Shown piece by piece: positions 32,058 to 41,080 of a stretch of 64,000 nucleotides of DNA. A model generated the notes under the pieces. The model did not search any database and was not told the origin of the DNA. It saw nothing but the letters and a program-made list of their open reading frames with translations. Numbering within the stretch: position 1 is the stretch's first letter; every line of letters begins with the position of its first letter. Made by a program: the position numbers and the translations under genes. Origin of the DNA: Streptococcus sp. S1 (GTDB lineage Bacteria; Bacillota; Bacilli; Lactobacillales; Streptococcaceae); assembly GCF_034137685.1 (NCBI RefSeq), contig NZ_CP139418.1:275001-339000 (forward strand), given 5' to 3'.

Positions 32058-32165
32058 ATCAGAAACCTCTCTTTTAGAACTCTTTTATTCTAATGAATTC
32101 AACCGCACCTTGGCTTGCTAAGGCGATCAAGGGTATCCCATCGCCCAATTCTCGCTTTGGGATCA

Positions 32166-32199
32166 ATGTGCCTAAGCTCGCTTCGCTCGCTAAGGCACA
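32166..32199. repeat. short hairpin repeat in the trp leader
   Basis: TGTGCC(T)AAGC...GCTAAGGCACA forms a hairpin between the T-box terminator and trpE. It is related in sequence and shape to GTACCTTAGC...GCTTAGGTAC near 59058 and 59444, with compensating changes in the stem (GC/AU pairs). Confidence 0.5.
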
Positions 32200-32202
32200 T
32201 AG

Positions 32203-32451
32203 AAAAGCCCTCACACAAAAACTGTGTGAGGGCGTAGTGTCCGCGGTGCCACCTCTTTTATAGGGAAAAATAGCTGGTCTTTCCCTACATCTCTATCTCC
32301 TCTATCAAGGAGTTGCACGGTAAGGGGTGCCAACCGAATTCACATGGGTTAGAATTCATTGATCATAACAGTCCAATTTTCATCAGTCGCTATTGCTTGT
32401 TCACAATTCCCACAAGCTCCCTGAAAATAGCTGACTCATTACTTTTCTGTT
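32203..32451 (-). promoter_or_regulatory. T-box riboswitch (tRNA-Trp) of the trp operon
   Basis: The minus-strand leader contains the T-box consensus AGAGGTGGCACCGCGG (32256-32241), an antiterminator, and the terminator GCCCTCACACA...TGTGTGAGGGC-TTTT (32233-32203). The likely specifier is UGG in ATTGGACTG near 32365, which fits tRNA-Trp. Uncharged tRNA-Trp pairing with the specifier and the T-box would open the trp operon. Confidence 0.92.
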
Positions 32452-32457
32452 GCTACC

Positions 32458-32485
32458 ATTATAACCCTTTTTCTTAGAAAGTCAA
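32458..32485 (-). promoter_or_regulatory. trp operon promoter
   Basis: The minus strand has TTGACT (32485-32480), 16 bases, TATAAT (32463-32458). The start near 32451 is immediately before the T-box RNA. Confidence 0.8.
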
Positions 32486-32567
32486 TAAAAATTTTAGTCT
32501 TTTTTTATACTTTTCTCTACACTAATTTAATAAAATCAGCTCAAAGAGCCCTAGCAGCCCGTCCTTT

Positions 32568-32930
32568 TTATCCCAAAAATAGGTTACTCAACAAAGCCAA
32601 AATTGCAGGGCCACCTTGGGTCAAGATAATCTTTTTATTGGCTGTCATCGCACCGTAGGCTGCAGCTTCAATAATAAAGAGTACAAAAATCGTAACAACT
32701 TCACTATTTTTAGAGACAAACAATCCATACAAGAGGAACACCCCAATCAAGGCATTGTATATCCCTTGATTCTTAAATAAAGAGGTCACAGATGGGCGAG
32801 CGAGTTCTTCTTTATCCATGTTGAAAACCCGACTTGTGGTATCAGATGTGGTTTTGATGCTCTCCAAATAAAAAATATATAAATGCTCCAGTGCAACAAG
32901 ACTTGCTAAAATAATCGTCAGTAATGACAT
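32568..32930 (-). CDS. DUF1304 family membrane protein
   Basis: The 120-residue protein has about four hydrophobic segments: LLTIILASLVALEHLYIFYL at the start, YNALIGVFLLYGLFV, VVTIFVLFIIEAAAYGAM and a C-terminal PAILALLSNLFLG. This family is of unknown function. It follows a MarR-type gene after 15 bases and probably is its regulated partner, by operon inference. Confidence 0.82.
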   Translation of the reverse strand: MSLLTIILASLVALEHLYIFYLESIKTTSDTTSRVFNMDKEELARPSVTSLFKNQGIYNALIGVFLLYGLFVSKNSEVVTIFVLFIIEAAAYGAMTANKKIILTQGGPAILALLSNLFLG

Positions 32931-32945
32931 CGTAGATTCTCCTTT

Positions 32946-33374
32946 TTATTCAACTGTTATTTGTTCAATGCCAGATACTAATTTGTCCAGCAGGTAAGAA
33001 AATTGCTCTTGTTCTTGAGCAGTCAAAATCCGACTCATCTGTTCTTTCACCGCCACATGATGGCGAGGGGGATGTTTGACCAAACGATTATAGGCCATAT
33101 CCGTCAAATGAATTAAGATTTCCCGCTGATTCTTTGGATTTCGACTCCGATGGACAAATCCTTCCTTTTCTAATATTTTGAAATGCCGCGTTAAAGCCGC
33201 TGGATCAATCCGCAAGCGCTCCTGAACCGCGATCTGATTGCAAGGTGCTTGTTCTAATAAATCCTGCAAAATTTGATAACGTGTTAAGCTAATCCCTAGG
33301 CGCTTTTCAAAAAGTTGCGTAGTTGATTGATCTGCCAAACGTAGTTGGTAGAGCAAATCATTTATTTCTGCCAT
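32946..33374 (-). CDS. MarR family transcriptional regulator
   Basis: The 142-residue protein has a winged helix: TRYQILQDLLEQAPCNQIAV, then the recognition helix region RIDPAALTRHFKILEKEGFV and the wing RNPKNQREILIHLTD. I place the start at the ATG at 33374 with AGGAAGGG in front. A palindrome at 33408-33424 upstream is a plausible self-operator. It is first in a two-gene operon with DUF1304. Confidence 0.85.
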   Translation of the reverse strand: MAEINDLLYQLRLADQSTTQLFEKRLGISLTRYQILQDLLEQAPCNQIAVQERLRIDPAALTRHFKILEKEGFVHRSRNPKNQREILIHLTDMAYNRLVKHPPRHHVAVKEQMSRILTAQEQEQFSYLLDKLVSGIEQITVE

Positions 33375-33407
33375 GTCCCTTCCTCTATTCATTTTTGATA
33401 AATCAAT

Positions 33408-33426
33408 AATTGACTAATCAATTATA
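33408..33426. promoter_or_regulatory. candidate MarR operator
   Basis: AATTGA-CTAA-TCAATT is a perfect inverted repeat about 35 bases upstream of the MarR start codon, with a second related TTGATAAATCAA next to it. The location and symmetry fit autorepression. Confidence 0.55.
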
Positions 33427-33477
33427 AAATATTTCATATCCTCTTGCAAGAAAAAGAACTTGCACTATTCTTTCACA

Positions 33478-33575
33478 CAAAAAAAGCCGCCTGATTTGGC
33501 GACTCTTAGGGAGATTATTATGAAAAAGAAAAGTTTTAGGATTTTTCTAAACAAAGTTAGGAGGTCTTTGTTTAT
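33478..33575 (-). ncRNA. CiaR-dependent small RNA (csRNA), copy 1
   Basis: The ~98-base minus-strand RNA has the csRNA hallmarks. An unpaired GACCTCCTAACTTTG segment is complementary to Shine-Dalgarno sites, and a second AATAATCTCCC segment is complementary to RBS-to-AUG spacing. A terminator GCCGCC/GGCGAC with T-run closes it. In pneumococcus this family is controlled by the CiaRH two-component system and represses competence and other mRNAs. The same core recurs at 58960 and 59257. Confidence 0.85.
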
Positions 33576-33581
33576 GCTTTT

Positions 33582-33614
33582 ATTATAGCGGACATTTCTT
33601 AAAGAAAGCTTACG
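33582..33614 (-). promoter_or_regulatory. CiaR-type promoter of csRNA copy 1
   Basis: The minus strand reads CGTAAG-N5-TTTAAG (33614-33598), a 10-base gap, and TATAAT (33587-33582). TTTAAG-N5-TTTAAG ten bases before the -10 is the CiaR direct repeat; the first half-site here has two mismatches. Confidence 0.75.
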
Positions 33615-33642
33615 ACTTTATTTCAAAATGAAAACAAATTCT

Positions 33643-34272
33643 TTACAGATTCTTTTCAGCGTTTAAAATACCTGGGATATCTAGTAAGGTGTTCATCTGA
33701 TGGTTGCCTTGATAGTCAGACGTCAAGAAATTGATACTATGAATCTGGCTATTTCTTGCAAAGTCAATATCCAGGCTCCGATCCCCAATATAGTAGGTAT
33801 TTTCTGGTTCCAACCCGTACTTCTCCATCAGATACCTAGCAGCTTCTGGGTCAGGCTTGCGGGCAAAACCACTTTGACTGGTCAAAATCTCTGTAAAAAA
33901 AGATTCCAAACCCAAATCCCGTAGGATGACAAAGGCATTCTCTCCCTTATGGGTATAGACAAACTGCTCAATTCCAGCTTCTTGTCCCCAGGATAGGACA
34001 TCACGCGCCCCATCCATCAGAAGGACCTGGGCATTTTTCTCCGCTAGACTTTCTGCTCGGCGATGATTCAAGTCGGTCACATCCAGATGATACTCCTCCG
34101 CCACAGCTACTAAAAGATCTTGAACCGAATGCTTCAAGATGTAGTCTTTAATGCCGGCTCGATCAAAGGGAAGCTGATAAGTTGCATAGGTCTCCTCAAG
34201 ACCTGCTAAAATAGCATCATAGGAATCCAGCAAAGTTCCGTCCAAATCCCAAATAAAGGCTCGTTTTGTCAT
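33643..34272 (-). CDS. HAD family phosphatase
   Basis: The 209-residue protein has the HAD motifs: FIWDLDGTLLDSYD (nucleophile Asp, residues 7-20), YTHKG (motif II Thr near 106), KPDPEAA (Lys, about 139) and IGDRSLDIDFA (motif IV). The helical cap between residues 16 and 80 resembles phosphoglycolate phosphatase-like proteins. The substrate is not known. It overlaps the MATE gene by four bases. Confidence 0.9.
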   Translation of the reverse strand: MTKRAFIWDLDGTLLDSYDAILAGLEETYATYQLPFDRAGIKDYILKHSVQDLLVAVAEEYHLDVTDLNHRRAESLAEKNAQVLLMDGARDVLSWGQEAGIEQFVYTHKGENAFVILRDLGLESFFTEILTSQSGFARKPDPEAARYLMEKYGLEPENTYYIGDRSLDIDFARNSQIHSINFLTSDYQGNHQMNTLLDIPGILNAEKNL

Positions 34273-35549
34273 TTTTTCTTCTCTCCTACTTTTCGTCTAT
34301 AGAGCTGACTCAAAAATAGCCAACGGAAACCATTGTCGAGCAGTGTCCCCGTCCAGACCCCTGGAAGGCCAAAGCCAAGGGTTACTCCAAGCAGATAACC
34401 GGCTCCAATTCGAATGACCCACATGCCAATGGTCGTTGCATAAAATGGAAGTTTCCCATTTCCCAAGCCTTGCCAAACAGCTGTATAGATGACCGTTCCT
34501 GCTGTAAACGGCGTTCCCAACAAAGAAAAGAGGACAACCGACAGGCTAGCTTCGACTGCTTTTGTATCTTGTGTGTAGAGATGGGTCAGAAGGGTGCCCC
34601 CAAAAAAGATTCCCAAGGCAATGGGTAACATTAACACGAAGGACAACCAGTAAGACTGCTTTCGAAGGCGGGCAATCTGCTCAAGATCCCCTTCACCCAG
34701 GCTCCGTGCTACGAGCATGACCGTCGCTGTGGCCACACCAAACACAGGCATGTAGTTAAACTGGGTCAAGGTCTCTCCGATAGCATTTCCTGCGACTGCC
34801 TCGGTCCCAAAAGTAACCACGATCGCAATGATTACCACATCTCCAGCCCGCATCATCAGCCGCTCTCCGGCTGCTGGAAGTGCTAAGTTCAAGAGCTTAC
34901 GATCCAATCCCCAACCAAGGGGAGCAAAGGGTAACTGGACCTTTTGCCACAAGAGGATAACCCCAACCAGACGAGCTAGCACAGTCCCCAAAGCTGCTCC
35001 GACAATGCCCCAGCCAAAAAGGAAAATGGCCACAGAGGAGAACAGTGCGTTTAATAGATTGGTCAACAGGCTCACATACATAGGAAGACGTGGATTGTTG
35101 GCCACCCGAACCAAGGAGCCCAAGGTCGTCATCAATCCTAAGAGAACAATGGTCCCGCCGACCAAGGAAAGGTAAATCCCCCCACTTTCAGCTACTGCAG
35201 CTTCAGTCCCCAACAGCGAAATCATCTGGCGTCCAAATAACAGCGAAGTCCCTCCTAAGAGAGCACTCAACAATAAGGTCACCTTCAGCGACTCTGTCGC
35301 ATGGTAGGCAATATTATCTTGATCTTTTTCGCCCAAGCTTTTGGACATGACGCTAGCAACTGCCGCACCCAGTGCCAAAAAGATGGCTTGATAGATCGTG
35401 ATGATATTCCCTGCGACGGAAACACCTGAAATGGCAATCAAACCCAGGTGAGCCACTAGATAAGAGTCCACCATGCCCATCAGCATTTGTAAGAAATTTT
35501 CACCCATGGCAGGAAGGGCGATGTTTAAGATTTTTTTGTATGAATTCAT
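34269..35549 (-). CDS. MATE family efflux transporter
   Basis: The 426-residue protein has 12 hydrophobic segments in two homologous halves (KILNIALPAMGENFLQMLMG and KLLNLALPAAGERLMMRAGD are the matching starts). These pumps export cationic drugs or metabolites using Na+ or H+. No drug specificity can be read from the sequence. It forms a two-gene operon with the HAD phosphatase. The start follows a weak GA-rich site. Confidence 0.93.
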   Translation of the reverse strand: MNSYKKILNIALPAMGENFLQMLMGMVDSYLVAHLGLIAISGVSVAGNIITIYQAIFLALGAAVASVMSKSLGEKDQDNIAYHATESLKVTLLLSALLGGTSLLFGRQMISLLGTEAAVAESGGIYLSLVGGTIVLLGLMTTLGSLVRVANNPRLPMYVSLLTNLLNALFSSVAIFLFGWGIVGAALGTVLARLVGVILLWQKVQLPFAPLGWGLDRKLLNLALPAAGERLMMRAGDVVIIAIVVTFGTEAVAGNAIGETLTQFNYMPVFGVATATVMLVARSLGEGDLEQIARLRKQSYWLSFVLMLPIALGIFFGGTLLTHLYTQDTKAVEASLSVVLFSLLGTPFTAGTVIYTAVWQGLGNGKLPFYATTIGMWVIRIGAGYLLGVTLGFGLPGVWTGTLLDNGFRWLFLSQLYRRKVGEKKK

Positions 35550-35599
35550 GAGTATAGAAAAGAGCCAAACGGCTCTTTTGATCTTTCTAATAGGAAGAA

Positions 35600-37084
35600 T
35601 TAAAGTCCCAAGTAGTCTTCTACGGCTGCTTGCATTTCTTTGGCTGCCACGCTTGTACGATGGCGAACCGGTGCAGTTTCAAGGCCGTCTACAGCCGGTG
35701 GCACAGGAACACCTGAGAGTGTATGCAATTTAGCCAAGGCTTCGAAATCTCCTAGACCTGTCTCGCCCGTCACCGCTTCTACTGCCACAACTGGGAATTT
35801 ATAAGGACTTGCTGTAGAGGCAATGACTGTTTTAGCAGTATCCCCTGTTTGGGTCCGGTATTTTTGATAAACGGCTGATGCTACGGCTGTATGAGGGTCT
35901 TCGATGTAATCAGACGCTTCATAGACCCGCTTGATCTCTGCAGCGGTTTCTGCTTCATCTGCATATGCAGCCGCAAACAAATCTAAGATGTCTGCATCAA
36001 AGTTGGACAATTGGTACTGACCTGTTGCAACGAGGCTTTCCATCAACTCTTTGGTCTTTGTGGCATCATTGCCTACCAAGTGGAAAATCAAGCGTTCCAA
36101 GTTTGAAGAGACCAAGATATCCATCGATGGACTGGTGGTCACCTTGAAGTCACGTTTCTTATCATAGACATATGTTTTGAAGAAGTCTGTCAAAACATTG
36201 TTTTCATTTGACGCACAGATCAATTTTCCAACTGGAAGACCGATTTGTTTGGCATAGAAAGCTGCCAAGATATTTCCAAAGTTTCCTGTTGGGACGGTAA
36301 AGTTGACTTTTTCTCCCGCTGTGATTTGGCCTGTCTTCACCAATTGCGCATAGGCGTATACGTAATAGACAACCTGAGGCACCAAACGACCAATGTTCAT
36401 AGAGTTGGCTGATGAGAATTGCATCTTGTTGGCTGCTAATTTTTCACGAAGGGCCACATCATTGAACATGTGTTTGACATTAGTTTGGGCATCGTCAAAG
36501 TTTCCATCGATGGCGATGACATGGGTATTGTCCCCCGTTTGAGTCGTCATTTGCAATTCTTGCACCTTGCTGACACCATCTTTTGGATAAAAGACAATGA
36601 TCTCTGTTCCTGGAACATCAGCAAAACCTGCCATCGCAGCTTTTCCAGTATCTCCAGAAGTCGCCGTCAAGATGACAATTTTATTTTCCAAACCGTGCTT
36701 TTTAGCTGCTGTCGTCATGAAGTAAGGCAAGATCGACAAAGCCATGTCTTTAAAGGCAATGGTTGAACCGTGGAAAAGTTCCAAGTTGTATTGACCATCG
36801 AGTTTGACAAGCGGAGCAATAGCCGGGGTATCAAACTTGCTGTCATAAGCATGAGAAATACAGTAGTCCAACTCTTCTGCTGTAAAGTCGTCCAAAAAGA
36901 CTGACAAAACAAGCTTGGCCACCTCTTGGTAAGAAGCGTCTTTGAGGGTATCAAAATCCAGCTCTACTTGAGGATAAGAGACTGGAGTAAACAAACCGCC
37001 ATCTGTCGCCAATCCTTGAAGGATGGCTTGACTAGCTGTTACAGTATTATTTTCATCTCGTGTTGATTGATAAACTAATGTCAT
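35600..37084 (-). CDS. thrC: threonine synthase
   Basis: The 494-residue PLP enzyme converts O-phosphohomoserine to threonine. The N-terminal YQSTRDENNTVTASQAILQGLATDGGLF is typical. The PLP lysine is in FHGSTIAFKDMALSIL (about 111-113), and TATSGDTGKAAMAGF and VPTGNFGNILAAF are the phosphate and cofactor sites. The length is that of the long (yeast-like) bacterial type. Single-gene unit, no leader structure seen. Confidence 0.97.
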   Translation of the reverse strand: MTLVYQSTRDENNTVTASQAILQGLATDGGLFTPVSYPQVELDFDTLKDASYQEVAKLVLSVFLDDFTAEELDYCISHAYDSKFDTPAIAPLVKLDGQYNLELFHGSTIAFKDMALSILPYFMTTAAKKHGLENKIVILTATSGDTGKAAMAGFADVPGTEIIVFYPKDGVSKVQELQMTTQTGDNTHVIAIDGNFDDAQTNVKHMFNDVALREKLAANKMQFSSANSMNIGRLVPQVVYYVYAYAQLVKTGQITAGEKVNFTVPTGNFGNILAAFYAKQIGLPVGKLICASNENNVLTDFFKTYVYDKKRDFKVTTSPSMDILVSSNLERLIFHLVGNDATKTKELMESLVATGQYQLSNFDADILDLFAAAYADEAETAAEIKRVYEASDYIEDPHTAVASAVYQKYRTQTGDTAKTVIASTASPYKFPVVAVEAVTGETGLGDFEALAKLHTLSGVPVPPAVDGLETAPVRHRTSVAAKEMQAAVEDYLGL

Positions 37085-37264
37085 GACTGTTTCATTCCTT
37101 TACTAGTAGTCTTCTCATTATATCATAAATGTCAGAAAATTTAACAGCTTTTCGCCAAATCTTGGCAAAGGTCGGCAAACAGAAACTAGATAAAAGAGAG
37201 CAGGTGCAACGACTTTGCTCCTACTCCCATGCGAATCTGTTTTTCAGGTGTCTGCAAGACTTGA

Positions 37265-38548
37265 TCAAGCCAATCCCAACTCTGCTAAAACAGATGGGAA
37301 GTCTTTCTTCAATTTTTCAAGAGCTACCGTTACTTCTTGACGAGTTTGGTTATTTTTCGCAGTAACTTGACCACTCTCAACTTCACTACTTCCTAAGGTA
37401 ATCAAGGCTTTGGCCGCAAAGACATCTGCTGACTTAAATTGTGCCTTGAGCTTGCGTCCAAGGTAATCACGTTCTGCCTTGAAACCTTGGATTCGAAGGG
37501 CTTGAACCAAGCTAAGCGCTGCTTCATTGACTTCATCTCCTAGGACAGCGATATAGGCATCTAGGCCTGTTTCGATCGGCAATTCAATGCCTTTCTTTTC
37601 AAGAACGAGAAGGATCCGTTCCACACCGATACCAAATCCAAAACCAGCTGTCGCAGGGCCGCCGAAGTATTCCACCAAACCATCATAGCGACCACCTGCA
37701 CAGACCGTCAATTCATTGCCTTCAATTTCTGTGATGAACTCAAAAATCGTGTGGTTGTAGTAATCCAAGCCACGCACCATATTGGTATCAATGACATAGG
37801 CTACCCCCAAGTCTTCTAACATCCGACGAACCGCATCAAAATGCGCTTGGCTTTCTTCATCAAGATAGTCTAGGATGGAAGGAGCCTGTTCAACCGCGGC
37901 CTTGTCTTCTTTTTCTTTTGAATCCAAGACACGAAGCGGATTTTCTTCTAAGCGACGTTGGCTGTCCTTAGACAATTGATCCTTCATTGGCAAGAGATAA
38001 TCAATCAAGGCTTGGCGATAAGCCTGACGACTAGCAGGGCTTCCCAAGGTGTTCAAGTGCAAGGTCACATTGTCAATTCCTAGTTCTTTCAGGAATTGCG
38101 CTGCCATGGCAATGGTTTCAACATCCGTTGCAGGATTGCTCGATCCAAAGCATTCTACCCCAATTTGGTGGAATTGACGCAAACGACCTGCTTGAGGACG
38201 CTCATAGCGGAACATTGGGCCTATGTAATAGAACTTACTTGGTTTTTGTACCTCAGGCGCAAAGAGTTTATTTTCAACATAGGAGCGGACAACAGGAGCT
38301 GTTCCTTCTGGACGAAGCGTGATATGACGGTCTCCCTTGTCATAGAAGTCATACATTTCTTTGGTAACGATATCCGTCGTATCCCCTACTGAACGGCTGA
38401 TGACTTCATAATGTTCGAAGATCGGTGTGCGGATTTCATCATAATTGTATCGCGCAAAGACCTTGCGTGCAAAGCCTTCTACATATTGCCATTTCGCTGA
38501 ATCGCCAGGAAGGATATCCTGGGTCCCTTTTGGTTTTTGTAATTTCAT
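37265..38548 (-). CDS. hisS: histidyl-tRNA synthetase
   Basis: The 427-residue class II synthetase starts [20 protein letters not shown]. Motif 2 is [20 protein letters not shown] (about 110-129). Histidine-binding segments are [12 protein letters not shown] and [14 protein letters not shown], and motif 3 is [13 protein letters not shown]. The C-terminal anticodon domain is complete. I use the ATG at 38548, which has AAAGG at the right distance; the ATG three codons earlier is too close to it. Confidence 0.97.
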   Translation of the reverse strand: MKLQKPKGTQDILPGDSAKWQYVEGFARKVFARYNYDEIRTPIFEHYEVISRSVGDTTDIVTKEMYDFYDKGDRHITLRPEGTAPVVRSYVENKLFAPEVQKPSKFYYIGPMFRYERPQAGRLRQFHQIGVECFGSSNPATDVETIAMAAQFLKELGIDNVTLHLNTLGSPASRQAYRQALIDYLLPMKDQLSKDSQRRLEENPLRVLDSKEKEDKAAVEQAPSILDYLDEESQAHFDAVRRMLEDLGVAYVIDTNMVRGLDYYNHTIFEFITEIEGNELTVCAGGRYDGLVEYFGGPATAGFGFGIGVERILLVLEKKGIELPIETGLDAYIAVLGDEVNEAALSLVQALRIQGFKAERDYLGRKLKAQFKSADVFAAKALITLGSSEVESGQVTAKNNQTRQEVTVALEKLKKDFPSVLAELGLA

Positions 38549-38718
38549 AGCCTTCATCCTTTGTCTTACTTTTGCCTCTATTTTACCACAAATTCGAAGA
38601 GAAATGGAGACTGGACCGAATTTCCTTCGTTCGACACGTTCAAAACCTCTTTCTCTTCTTGCCTTATCAGCCGAATTATGAGAAAATGGAAGCCATACTA
38701 CACTGAAAGGATCTTGCG

Positions 38719-39060
38719 ATGAGAGAGGATATCAAAATCAATGACCGCGCCCTGGCACTAGAGAAGTCATTAATCGAAAAATTGGAGCTTGTATTTGATA
38801 CCGATGTTGAGTTAGATGTTTATAATCTGGGACTGATCTACGAGATCCATCTAGATGAAGCCGGCACTTGCAAGGTGGTTATGACCTTTACCGATACGGC
38901 TTGTAGCTGTGCTGAGAGCCTTCCGATCGAAATCGTCGCTCGCCTAAAAGAAATCGAGGGGATCGAAGATGTCAAGGTTGAAGTAACTTGGTCACCCGCT
39001 TGGAAAATTACTCGAATCAGCCGATACGGGCGCATCGCCCTTGGTCTTCCACCACGATAA
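38719..39060 (+). CDS. DUF59/MIP18-type iron-sulfur assembly protein
   Basis: The 113-residue protein of the PaaD/SufT-like family has [20 protein letters not shown] and [18 protein letters not shown] with a cysteine pair. Family members help Fe-S cluster maturation. The C-terminal APGWSTDWI-like segment is replaced by [12 protein letters not shown]. Its promoter must lie in the 160-base gap next to hisS, with which it diverges. Confidence 0.85.
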   Translation: MREDIKINDRALALEKSLIEKLELVFDTDVELDVYNLGLIYEIHLDEAGTCKVVMTFTDTACSCAESLPIEIVARLKEIEGIEDVKVEVTWSPAWKITRISRYGRIALGLPPR

Positions 39061-39132
39061 CAATCATTACCATTTAAGAAACGCAGTCAACTAATGAAGG
39101 AAAGCCTCTTTGGAAATCCAATCCATCATAAA

Positions 39133-39176
39133 AAAACGAGGAACAAACTCTGCTATCAGAGTTTGTTCCTCGTTTT
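39133..39176. terminator. bidirectional terminator between the DUF59 gene and uraA
   Basis: AAAACGAGGAACAAACTCT-GCTATC-AGAGTTTGTTCCTCGTTTT is a 19-bp perfect stem with A/T flanks, between two convergent genes. Confidence 0.9.
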
Positions 39177-39220
39177 TATAATGTTTGAATCCATTCAAAC
39201 TTTTTCACTACCAGAATGGT

Positions 39221-40495
39221 CTAAGCCTGGTCAGCTTTTGGTTCAGGAAGGATTTGGTACAACACGATTCCTAGAATGGTCGACGTTGCCACACCCGTGA
39301 TTTGAAGACCACCGAGGTCAATCATCAAACCACCGATCCCTGATACTAGGATCACACTTGCAATCAAGAGATTCTTTTTATTATCAAAATCAATCTTATG
39401 TTCAACTAAAATTTTCAAACCGCTAGCAGCGATAACCCCAAAGAGGGCAATAGACAAACCTCCCAATACAGGAGTTGGAATAGAGTGCAAGAGTGCTGAT
39501 AGCTTCCCAATAAAGCTCATGACAACCGCAATCACTGCTGCGCCTGAAATAACGTAAACTGAGTAGACCTTACTAAGGGCCATAACCCCAATGTTTTCCC
39601 CATAAGAAGTTACCGGAGGAGCTCCAAAGAATCCAGCAATAATCTGTGCCAAGCCATCACCAGTAAGCGTATGGTCAAGTCCTGGATCCTTGAAGTAATC
39701 ACGCTCAGTCAAACTATTTAAAACCATGAGGTGGCCAAAATGTTCCGTCATGGTCACAAAGGCAATCGGAGCCATAGTCAAAATCGCACTTGGATAGAGT
39801 TTAAAGCTATAATCCACAAATGGAATGTCAAAGTTTGGAACTTGAATCCAATGTGCCGCACTTACCTCTGAGAAATTGACAAAACTATGTCCTGTCAGCA
39901 AACCAAGAGCCAATGAGAAAATATAGCCCACAATTAATCCAAGTAAAATTGGGACGACACCGACAATCTTCTTGCCATACATGTTAAATAGGATAACTGC
40001 AAAGAGGGTCACCATCGAAATCAATAGAGCATAGCCGCTGTAGCTATTATTTAAGGTTGTCGCATCAGTGACGGCATTCTTCGCAAGACTCAAACCAATG
40101 ACCATGATAATGGGACCAACCACGATTGGTGGAAGGACCTTATTAATCCAATCTTTACCCGCATGCTTAACAATCAGAGCTACAAACAAGTAGACCAAAC
40201 CACCCGCCATAGCACCCTGGGCAACTGCCGCGATCCCATCTGACTTCATCAGCATTTGCATCGCTGCAATATAAGCAAAACTAGACCCCATGTAAGCAGG
40301 GATCTTATACTTGGTCACTGTCAAGTGAGCCAAGGTCCCCAAACCAGATGAGAACAAAGCAATGGCAGGATCAATCCCAACCAAAATCGGCACCAACACT
40401 GTCGCCCCAAACATGGCAAACAAATGCTGGAAAGATAAACCAATCAATAAACCAGGTTTTGGCATATCATTCACATCATATTTAACATCATTCAC
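39221..40495 (-). CDS. uracil permease (NCS2 family)
   Basis: The 424-residue nucleobase:cation symporter has about 14 membrane segments. QHLFAMFGATVLVPILVG is the conserved start, AFVTMTEHFGHLMVLNSLT the substrate site (Glu near 265), and GAPPVTSYGENIGVMALSKVYS the family signature. The PyrR-type attenuator in front of it supports uracil as substrate (UraA/PyrP). Confidence 0.92.
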   Translation of the reverse strand: MNDVKYDVNDMPKPGLLIGLSFQHLFAMFGATVLVPILVGIDPAIALFSSGLGTLAHLTVTKYKIPAYMGSSFAYIAAMQMLMKSDGIAAVAQGAMAGGLVYLFVALIVKHAGKDWINKVLPPIVVGPIIMVIGLSLAKNAVTDATTLNNSYSGYALLISMVTLFAVILFNMYGKKIVGVVPILLGLIVGYIFSLALGLLTGHSFVNFSEVSAAHWIQVPNFDIPFVDYSFKLYPSAILTMAPIAFVTMTEHFGHLMVLNSLTERDYFKDPGLDHTLTGDGLAQIIAGFFGAPPVTSYGENIGVMALSKVYSVYVISGAAVIAVVMSFIGKLSALLHSIPTPVLGGLSIALFGVIAASGLKILVEHKIDFDNKKNLLIASVILVSGIGGLMIDLGGLQITGVATSTILGIVLYQILPEPKADQA

Positions 40496-40636
40496 GATCG
40501 TAAAAACCTCCTAAAATTAAGATGCGACAAGCTATGGCTGAACAAAAACGTCTACCTTCGATGACCGAATCATAAGGGAGTGCTCATGCTCCATCATCGA
40601 CGATTTCTTTTTTATCAAACCACTTTTCAACTATAC

Positions 40637-40731
40637 AAAAAAATCCCCCACAACAAGGAGATACACAAAATATAGGCTGGTCTTCCCAGGCCTTTCATTT
40701 CCATAGCTCCTTGCCTGCCTCTCTGGACAGT
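40637..40731 (-). promoter_or_regulatory. PyrR-controlled attenuator upstream of the uracil permease gene
   Basis: The minus strand has the PyrR-binding sequence ACTGTCCAGAGAGGCAGGCAAGG (40731-40709, shown to 20: ACTGTCCAGAGAGGCAGGCA). GCAAGGAG can pair with the downstream CTCCTTG to form an antiterminator. The terminator is ATCTCC-TTGTTGT-GGGGGAT followed by seven T (40662-40637). UMP-bound PyrR would hold the first stem and cause termination. Confidence 0.85.
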
Positions 40732-40758
40732 ATTAAAGGATTGATTCGATTAGTCACA

Positions 40759-40787
40759 ATTATAGCAAATTATAGACGGATTTACAA
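40759..40787 (-). promoter_or_regulatory. uracil permease promoter
   Basis: The minus strand has TTGTAA (40787-40782), 17 bases, TATAAT (40764-40759). It starts the attenuator RNA near 40752. Confidence 0.75.
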
Positions 40788-40874
40788 GAAAAATGACAGA
40801 TAATACACTCAAATCCCCCAAAAAGTAATATTCATACGTTTTAGCGATAGGGTTGAAAATAGCTACTTTGAGCC

Positions 40875-40907
40875 AAAAAAGAGGCTGGGACAAAAGTCCT
40901 AGCCTCT
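40875..40907 (-). terminator. terminator downstream of ilvD
   Basis: The minus strand reads AGAGGCTAGGAC-TTTT-GTCCCAGCCTC-TTTTTT, an 11-bp stem with one G-U pair. It lies after the repeat element that follows ilvD. Confidence 0.8.
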
Positions 40908-40926
40908 CAATTATTTTTTGATTGTC

Positions 40927-41057
40927 GAGCAAGACGCAGTGGTTGAGTGGGCTCTACTACACTGATTTCATCAGCTTTTACAGCCCTACTCAACTGTTCG
41001 GAGGTGGGACGACGAAATCGAATTCTAACGAATTACCGATTTCTGTCCCACTCTCTC
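40927..41057 (-). repeat. two-hairpin intergenic repeat, copy 2
   Basis: In minus reading GGGACAGAAATCG...CGATTTCGTCGTCCC is the first stem. CAGTTGAGTAGGG...CCCACTCAACCACTGCGTCT is the second. Same design and conserved ends as at 18325 and 62341. It begins 24 bases beyond the ilvD stop codon. The plus-strand arm starts AGACGCAGTGGTTGA. Confidence 0.75.
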
Positions 41058-41080
41058 TTTGGACAAAGTCGTCCTTGTAA

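Noticed and set aside
33520-33590. Short plus-strand frame beginning MKKKSFRIFLNK with a perfect ribosome site
   Set aside because: It is the antisense of csRNA copy 1. The RNA carries anti-Shine-Dalgarno and anti-AUG segments, so its complement automatically shows an RBS and ATG.
37129-37365. 78-codon plus-strand frame between thrC and hisS
   Set aside because: Runs into the end of hisS antisense, no ribosome site, no family resemblance.
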